A stretch of 64,000 nucleotides of DNA from assembly GCA_963573385.1 (NCBI GenBank), contig CAUYLG010044640.1, positions 16,926 through 80,925 on the forward strand. Direction: 5' to 3'. A program made the translations under genes and the position numbers. Shown here in pieces: positions 57,290-64,000 of the stretch (within the stretch, counting starts at the first letter, position 1; each line of letters opens with the position of its first letter). The DNA comes from Cacajao melanocephalus. Its lineage: Eukaryota > Chordata > Mammalia > Primates > Pitheciidae. The notes beneath the pieces were generated by a model. That model was given only the letters and a program-made list of their open reading frames with translations, was not told the DNA's origin and did not search any database.

Positions 57290-58090
57290 CTTGTAGAAAT
57301 AAAAATAAAATTTATTTACAGTGAAATGCATATACCGTAACTGTAAAAATCAGTGAATTTTGACAAGTGTAAACATCTATGTAACACATCTCCACCAAGA
57401 TATAACACTTTCATTACCCCGAAGAGTTCCCTTGGGTCCTTTCTCAATCAACCACCTTCTCGAGAGAGAACCAGTGCTCTGATTTCTTTCACCATAGGTC
57501 AGTTTTTCCTATCCTAGAACTTCATATACTATAGTCCTTTAGTATGTATTCTTTTTCTGTTTGACATTTTTGCTCAACATAATGTTTTGGAGATTCACCC
57601 GTGTTGCATGTTTCGATAGATCGTTGCTTTTTACTACCAGACAGCATTTCACTCTTTGACTCTATCACAGTTTATCTATTTTCCTTTTGATTGTTGATGA
57701 CTATTTGGGGTGTTTCATTTTGGGTTATGATGAATAAAGATCCTGTGAATATTTGTGTGTAAGTCTTTATATGAACATAGATTTTAATACTTATTGCGTA
57801 AATATTTAATACTGAAAAGGCTGAATCCTATGGTAGGTATATTTGTAATCTTTTAAGAAACTATCAGAACTGCCAAAATGGCTGTACCATTTTATACTTG
57901 CAACACCAATATGTGAGTATTGGAGTTGCTTTACCTTCTCACCAGCATTTAGTGTCTCCAGTGTTTTCAATTTTATCTATTTTATTGGGTGTGTAGTGAT
58001 AATCAATTGTGTTTTTAATGTGCATTTTCCCTGATGGCTAATGATGTTGAACCCATTTTTATATGCATGTTGTTCAACTATATATAGCAG
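57290..58090 (-). mobile_element. Ancient L1M, antisense, 3' portion
   Basis: Inverted order 'ttttgacaagtgtaaacatc', 'ttgctcaacataatgttttg', 'ggttatgatgaataaagatcc', 'aaaatggctgtaccattttata', 'ccctgatggctaatgatgttg'. Continues at 59693 after a nested L1. Confidence 0.78.
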
Positions 58091-58104
58091 TTTGTGAACT
58101 AACT

Positions 58105-59246
58105 GGTCAATATAACTGGTCAATGGAACAGAATAGTAAGTCCAGAAATAAGTCTGCACACCTATAACCATCTGATCTTCAACAAAGCTGACAAAAACAA
58201 GCAATGGGGAAAGGACTCCCTATTCAATAAATGGTGCTGGGAGAACTGGCTAGCCATGTGCAGAAGATTGAAGCTGGACCCCTTCCTTATACAACTTCCT
58301 TGAGTATATACAACTTCCTTGATTGATATACAAAAATTAACTCAAGATGGATTGAAGACTTAAATTTAAAATCCAAAACTATAAAAACCCTGGAAGACAA
58401 CATAAGCAATACCATCTTAGATATGGGAATAGGCAAAGATTTTGTGACAAAGACACCAAAATCAATTTCAACGAAAGCAAAATTGACAAATGGAATCTAA
58501 TTAAACTTAAGAGATTCTGCACAGCAAAAGAAACTCTGAGTAAACAGACAACCTACAGAATGGAGGAAAATATTTGCAAACTATGCATCTGACAAAGGTT
58601 TAATACCCAACGTATATAAGGAACTTAAATGTATTTTAAAAAGCAGCCCCATTAAAAAGTGGGCAAAGGACATGAATAGACACTTTTCAAAAGAAGAGAT
58701 ACATGCAGCCAACAATCATATGAATAAAAGTTCACCATGATCACTAAAGAAATAGAAATCAAAACCACAATGAGATACCATCTCACACCAGTCAGAATGG
58801 CTATTATTAAAAAGTCAAAAAATAACAGATGCCGGTGAAGGTGCTGAGAAAAGGGAACACTTATAAACTGTTGGTGGGGGTGTAAATTAGTTCAACCATT
58901 GTGAAAAGCAGTGTTACGATTCTTCAAAGAGCTAAAAGCAGAGCTAGAATTCAACCCAGCAATCCCATTACTAGGTGTATACCCAGAAGAACATAAATCA
59001 TACTAACATAAAGACACATGCACATGAATATTTATTACAGCACTATTCACAATAGTAAAGAAGCAAAGACATGTAATTAATGTAAATGCCCATCAATGAC
59101 AGATTGGATGAAGAAAATGTGGTACAAATATACCATGGAATACTATGCAGCCTTAAAAAAACATGTCTTTTGCAGAATCATGGATGGAGCTGGGTACTCA
59201 TCTCTGGATACTAATCTCTAATAAACAATAGCAGGGACAGAAAGTG
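58105..59246 (+). mobile_element. Younger 5'-truncated L1 nested in L1M, ORF2 C-terminal part
   Basis: Sense ORF2 from 'caatggaacagaatagtaag' through 'caataaatggtgctgggagaactgg', 'ggacatgaatagacacttttc' and 'tggaatactatgcagcc'. Stops and frameshifts throughout. Contains a 19-bp tandem duplication at 58288-58322. L1 resumes after the insert at 59247-59408. Confidence 0.9.
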
Positions 59247-59408
59247 TAGTTCCTGCATTTCGTGGAATCCATGAAAACAAATGAGGCCTGCCATCCACTC
59301 TCAGAGTTATTTAAGTATAATACATTATTGCATTCAGGAGACAGAGAAGGTGTCTTCTAGATACAGATAATTTACTGAGATATCCGTGAGATTTCTGTTT
59401 TCATTCCT
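59247..59408. other. Insert within L1 3' region carrying duplicate copy B
   Basis: Non-L1 DNA bracketed by a 10-bp inverted repeat (ttcctgcatt at 59250-59259; aatgcaggaa at 59409-59418). It contains 59262-59393, the relative of 55443-55570. The flanking L1 text (agcagggacagaaa / gcaggaatagaaaa) looks duplicated, like a decayed TSD. Confidence 0.7.
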
Positions 59409-59670
59409 AATGCAGGAATAGAAAACCAAATACCACGTGTTCTAACTTATAAATGAAAGCTAAATGATGAGAAGTCATGAACACAAAGGAAACAACAAAC
59501 ACTGGGGTCTACTTGATAGGGGGACAGAAGGGAGGGGAGCAGAAAAGATAACTAGTGAGTGCTGGGTTTAAGATGTGTGTGATGAAATAAACTGTTCAAC
59601 AAACCCCAGTAACACAAATTTACCTTTATAACAAATATTCACATGTACCCTCAAATCTAAAATAAAAAAA
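59409..59670 (+). mobile_element. Younger L1, 3' terminus
   Basis: 'aggaatagaaaaccaaatacc', 'cttataaatgaaagctaaatgatgag', the 3'UTR, then 'cctcaaatctaaaataaaaaaa'. Confidence 0.88.
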
Positions 59671-59689
59671 ATAAGATGTTATTTTGTGT

Positions 59690-59795
59690 TATTAAGATTT
59701 TTGTTCTAGGTACAAGTACTTTGTCAGATATATGTTTTGCAAATATTTTTTCCATTGTGTTACTGGCATATTTATTTTCTCAAAAAAACTGTGTC
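59690..59795 (-). mobile_element. Ancient L1M, antisense, continued
   Basis: 'ttttgttctaggtacaagtac', 'ttgtcagatatatgttttgc', 'aaatattttttccattgtg' resume the L1M interrupted at 58090. Confidence 0.75.
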
Positions 59796-60271
59796 ATAAG
59801 TGGGGGAGCAAATACCCCTTGTGAGGTCTTTAAGTTTCACTCCATTATGGTCATGGAAATGATACCTGGAGAGGCATAAGAAATTAAAGCATTTATTATA
59901 CTCATAAGTCCTAAAGAAGGAGATACCACATGCTCAGAGGGCCATGTGAAGTCACTCAAAAGGCAGAAGTTTGTGGCAGTCAGGGAGGGAACAGAATAAG
60001 GACCTGTGTGCAAGTGGCTTTACTGAGGGTCATGGGTGAAATAGCTGTGGCATGCAGGAAGCCTTCTTGTGGGCAATTTGAATGTAATTGAGTTACTATG
60101 GAAAGGAAAGAAGAGGTAAAATGGTGAAGTCATCATGAGATTTATCGCTAGAAAATATACGTGTTAGGGATGAGTACCCAGAGATAGGCAATGACTAGGT
60201 AAAAGTTTGAAACAAGCAGGGTGGGTGCTGACATTCAGGCAGCCATGGAGACAACGAATAGTTTTACATTG
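59796..60271. other. Unidentified ~475-bp insertion in L1M (LTR candidate)
   Basis: The L1M is colinear on either side. The insert begins near 'tgtcataagtggggg' and ends near 'ttttacattgca', so TG...CA ends are possible, and 'agcatttattatactc' could be an inverted polyA zone. No family recognised and no clear TSD found. Confidence 0.45.
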
Positions 60272-63130
60272 CAGAGGCCTTTTAATGAGCAGAAGATTTT
60301 TCATTTTGATGAGATATAATTTATTCATTGTTTCAATTAATGGTTAATGCCTATTGTGTTCTGCCTCAGACACTATTGCCTACCTTAAGATCAAAAAGAT
60401 TTTTTGTACATACTTTCTATAATTTTTATAGTTCTAATTATCCTGATTCATTGAAAATTAGTTTATATGGTATGAAGTAGAGGTTAAAGTTTGCTTATTT
60501 TTTCCTACATGAATATCCAGTTGAGCAGTACCATTTGTTGAAAAGAATTTATTTTTTCCATTGTGTGTGCACACGCGTACACACACAGACACAAATCAAC
60601 TGAGTATGTAAGTGTGGATCTATTTCTGGGATCTTAATTCTGTTCCATTGATCTATTTGCTTATATTAATGCCATTACCTCACTATTTTGTTTATTGAAG
60701 TTTTAGAGTAAGTTTTTCAGTTATCCAACTTTGTTCTTTAGATTGTCCTGACTATTTTAGATTCTTTGAATTCTTATATAAACTTTGGAATCAACTTGTT
60801 TCTGTTAAAAATGCAAGACAGCTGAAACTTTGATTAGAATTGCATTGAATTTTTAGATCTATTTAAAGATAAAAGACTTTTTATTAATACTGAGCCTTCC
60901 AATCCCTAAGCAATGTATATCCTTTGATTTATTTAGACCTTCTTCAGTTTCTCTCAGCAATATTTTAATTGTGTCAGCAGAGTGCTCTTGCACAGCTCCC
61001 ATTAAATTTAACCCTAAAAATTTTATGATTTAGATGATATTTTGAATGGCATTTTTGTTTTTATTTTTCAAATGTTTATTGCCAGTATATAAAATCCCAT
61101 TTTTTTCTAGATTAACTTCTATTCTGTAGTATTAATAAATTCACTTTAGTTTCACAGGGATTTTTCTTTTGTGGATTTCTTATGATTGTATATGTTCACA
61201 ATCACAGTGTCTGCAAACAACAATCGCTTTACCTCTTCCTTTACAATCTTTATGCCATTTATTTTTATTACTTTATTGCACTGCCTAAGACCTCTTGTGA
61301 AATATGAAATGCTGTCAATATACATCTGTGTATTTTTCTAGATCTTTTAGGAAAAGTGTTGAATATTTTATAATTATGTGTGACATTTACTATAAGTTTT
61401 TAGCAGATACATTTCATTAGTTTGAAGAATTCCCCTCTATTTCTAGTTTGCTAAGAATTTTCCCATGATTGGCTGTTTTATTAAATATATGTTTTGAGTC
61501 AATCTAAATGATTATGTGTTTTTCTCTTTAATTTTATATATTTAACCAACCTTGAATTCCTGTACTAAAATTTAGTCATTATATGTAAACTTTTTTTAAA
61601 AAGTGTGTTACTGGGTTTTGATTACTAATATTTTGTTAAGAATTTTTGTGTCTGGCTTCATTAGAGGTATTGGTCAGGATTTTTATTTTTCTCCCTCTCT
61701 GGATTTTGTATCAAAGATATGCTATTTTCATAAAATGCAAAGTTTTCCATCTCCTCTATTCTCTGAAAAAGTATATCCAAAATCATACAGTTCTTAAATG
61801 TTTGATAGTATTGATCAGTGAAGCAATTTGTGCCTAAGAAGTATTTAATTAAGTTTCCAAAATGTATACAGGATTGGTCACACTTTCCATTTCTTGTTTT
61901 ATTAGTTTTGCTAAGTTTTGTTTCATGGAATCTGCCCATTTAATCTATATGGTAAAACTAATTAGCATAAAATTATATATAATCTTTCTTTATTATCTTT
62001 ATAATATCTGTAGAAAGGTCCCTTCTTTTACTTCTGGTACAGCTGATTCTTGTTTTCCCTTTTTATCTTGATCACTTTTATCGATCGGTTTTACTAACTT
62101 TTTCTTCAAATTTTGATCATGATTTCCTTTATTTTTTGTCTTTTTTCAGCTCTCATTTTCAACATTCCGTTTCATTTACTTTCTGTTTAATTTTTCTTTG
62201 TTTTATCTTCTTATGATGAAATCTTAGACCACTGATTTTATAGCTTTTATTTTCCTTTTCTAATGTAGGCATATAACACTATAAATTTCCCCCAGAAAAA
62301 CTGCTTTACCTGCATTCTACAAATGTTAATATATAGTGTTTGTATTTTCCTTAGGTTCAATAGTTTTTAAAAATTTCCATTGGGATTCCTTATTTGACAC
62401 ATAGGTATTTTAGAACTGTGTTAATTTCTAAATATGTGTACATTTTCTTAAAATAACTATTAACTTCTAATGTATGACAGTGTGTCCAGAGAACACAATC
62501 TATATGATTATTGATAGTCTGAAATAAACCAGTAGATGATCTATCTTGAAAAGAATATGTATCCTGAAGTTCTTACATGTAATATTTTAATTAGGTCAAA
62601 ATGATTTATAGTGTTATTCAAAACTTATATATCTTACGGACTTTTGTTCATTTCTTCCAACAATTACTGAAAGAGTGGTGATAATTGTTTTTAACTACAA
62701 TTGTAAACTAACCTAATTCTCCCTTTAGTTAAGAAACTTTGACAGATTTTCTATGAAATGAATCCATATTTAAGATTTATGTCTTCTTGATGAATTGTCA
62801 CTTTTAACTTTATAAAATATGTCATTTTTCCTGATAATACATTACTTGGTGAAGTCTAATTTGTAAGATACTTATATCACTGTATTGGCTTCTACATGTT
62901 TTTACTTCAAACAATATTTTTTGCCAAATTTCTCTTTTTCTCTTCTCCTTCTGGCACTTCAGTTACACATTAGACTATTTGGACTATTTGACATTGTCTC
63001 ACAGGTCATTGAAGCTCTTTTCTTTTTTTACATTGTTTTGTTTAGATTTGGTTTAGTTTGTATGACTTCTTTTATCCTTGCCTTCGAGTTTACTAATATT
63101 ACTTTGGCATCATCCATTTTCTGCTAAGGC
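60272..63130 (-). mobile_element. Ancient L1M, antisense, RT to endonuclease region
   Basis: Continues upstream through ORF2: 'ccatttgttgaaaagaattt', 'aattctgttccattgatctat', 'gcattgaatttttagatcta', 'ttctagtttgctaagaatttt', then endonuclease-region blocks 'aacactataaatttccccc', 'gtgtccagagaacacaatc', 'cttgaaaagaatatgtatcctg'. No usable frame. A CA-rich patch lies at 60560-60592. Confidence 0.7.
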
Positions 63131-63141
63131 TATATAATTTT

Positions 63142-63235
63142 ATTTTTTTCTTTTTTTGAGACGGAGTCTCACTCTGTTACCAGGCTGAAGTACAATGGTG
63201 CAGTCTTGGCTCACTGCAGCCTCTGCCTCTGGGTT
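63142..63235 (-). mobile_element. 5'-truncated Alu, antisense
   Basis: Poly-T, then 'gagacggagtctcactctgttac', 'ggctcactgcagcctctgcctc', and stops. Only the 3' ~90 bp of the right monomer is present. Confidence 0.9.
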
Positions 63236-63518
63236 GGATTTGCTTTGTTAGAATGGGTCTAAAGACTAGTTTAAGGTTCATGTATCTCTGTTCTTTATTT
63301 GTAATTTTTATGAAATTTTAGCTGAATGCTTGAGGCATTAGGAAAATCTCTCCACTCTGAATGTCGGAACTACAGTATTTCCCCACATTATGCAGGCTTC
63401 AGAAACTCTATTCAGCCTACAGTTCCCCAGATGTTATTCTTTGCTAGACCTCACAAAGTCTAGCCTTGCATATGTAGACTGTAATACTTACTATAGTCTA
63501 GGAGACTCAGAGGCAGAT
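63236..63518. other. Unassigned stretch
   Basis: May contain more decayed L1M. Not recognised. Confidence 0.4.
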
Positions 63519-64000
63519 TTTTTTTTTTAATACTTTAAGTTCTGGAGTACATGTGCAGATTTTGTAGGATTGTTGCATAGGTACACACATGCCATGGTGG
63601 TTTGCTCCTTCCATCCCCCGTCACCTACATCAGGCAGTTCTTCCAGTGGTATCCTTCCCCAACCTCCCCACCCCTTGCTATCCCTCCACTAGCCCCATAC
63701 CCCACAACAGACCCCAGTATGTGATGTTCCCCTCCCTGTGTCCATGTGTTCTCATTGTTCAACACCCACCTATGAGTGAGAACATGCGATGTTTGGTTTT
63801 CTGTTCTTGCGTCAGTTTGCTGAGAATGATGGTTTCCAGATTCATCCATGTCCCTGCAAAGGACATGAACTCATCCTTTTTTATGGCTGCATAGTATTCC
63901 ATGGTGTATATGTGCCATATTTTCTTTATCCAGTCTATCACCGATGGGCATTTGGTTTGGTTCCAGGCCTTTGCTATTGTAAACAGTGCCCTAATGAACA
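63519..64000 (-). mobile_element. Primate L1 3' end, antisense, runs off window
   Basis: Poly-T at 63520-63530, inverted 3'UTR ('aatactttaagttctggag', 'cataggtacacacatgccatgg'), then the ORF2 C-terminus (minus-strand frame 63759-63941 reads the 'MEYYAAIKKDEFMSFAGTWMNLE' end). The 3'UTR resembles that of the full-length L1 at 3976-10192 but has an extra ~29 nt segment. The element continues beyond 64000. Confidence 0.95.

Noticed and set aside
1..64000. CRISPR arrays, operons, tRNA or rRNA genes
   Set aside because: No regularly spaced repeats, cloverleaf genes or bacterial-style gene layout. All evidence is for a primate genome.

Overview
The window is primate nuclear DNA, almost certainly human or another anthropoid. 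It has Alu S-type SINEs, primate-specific L1 elements, THE1/MST MaLR LTRs, MER-type DNA transposons, and a background of MIR, L2 and ancient L1M relics. The sequence is AT-rich with no CpG island. I found no intact host gene: no multi-exon coding pattern, no tRNA or rRNA, no CRISPR. The longest open frames are broken L1 ORF1/ORF2 pieces or chance frames inside Alu, L1 and LTR DNA. The window reads as intergenic or deep intronic, and most of its history is serial transposon insertion.

Layout. 1-3966: non-repeat DNA with one AluS (13-bp target-site duplication, TSD), an antisense MLT1 LTR and a MIR. 3976-10192: a full-length (~6.2 kb) sense primate L1 with 5'UTR, broken ORF1, broken ORF2, 3'UTR and A-tail, bounded by a 9-bp TSD. 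10202-14772: MIRs, a MER1A hAT element split by an MST-type solo LTR, and a short hairpin locus. 14773-18668: an old L1 with a 5' inversion. It was later hit by a second L1 that carries a 21-bp TSD and an apparent 3' transduction, and it was also altered by a ~130-bp inverted duplication at its 3' end. 18750-19840: ancient L1M. 20185-22962: a complete MaLR element (LTR-internal-LTR) on the minus strand with an Alu in its 5' LTR.

23-48 kb: mostly old or unassigned DNA with L1M, L2, MIR, hAT and Tigger fragments. 48.9-49.7 kb: a hAT relic interrupted by a small 5'-inverted L1 with a 14-bp TSD. 50.4-54.2 kb: an L1M 3'UTR, an Alu-like monomer, and an antisense L1 with an internal duplicated segment. 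54.2-57.3 kb: mostly unassigned. 57.3-63.1 kb: one ancient antisense L1M interrupted by a younger sense L1 and by an unidentified ~480-bp insertion. 63.5-64 kb: the 3' end of another antisense primate L1 that runs off the window.

No genes work together here. The content is a stratified record of retrotransposition: twin-priming inversion, TSDs, nesting, probable transduction and local inverted duplication. Repeat family names come from my memory of consensus sequences; exact subfamilies need RepeatMasker/Dfam. I did not find an undescribed functional system. The most interesting items are structural.
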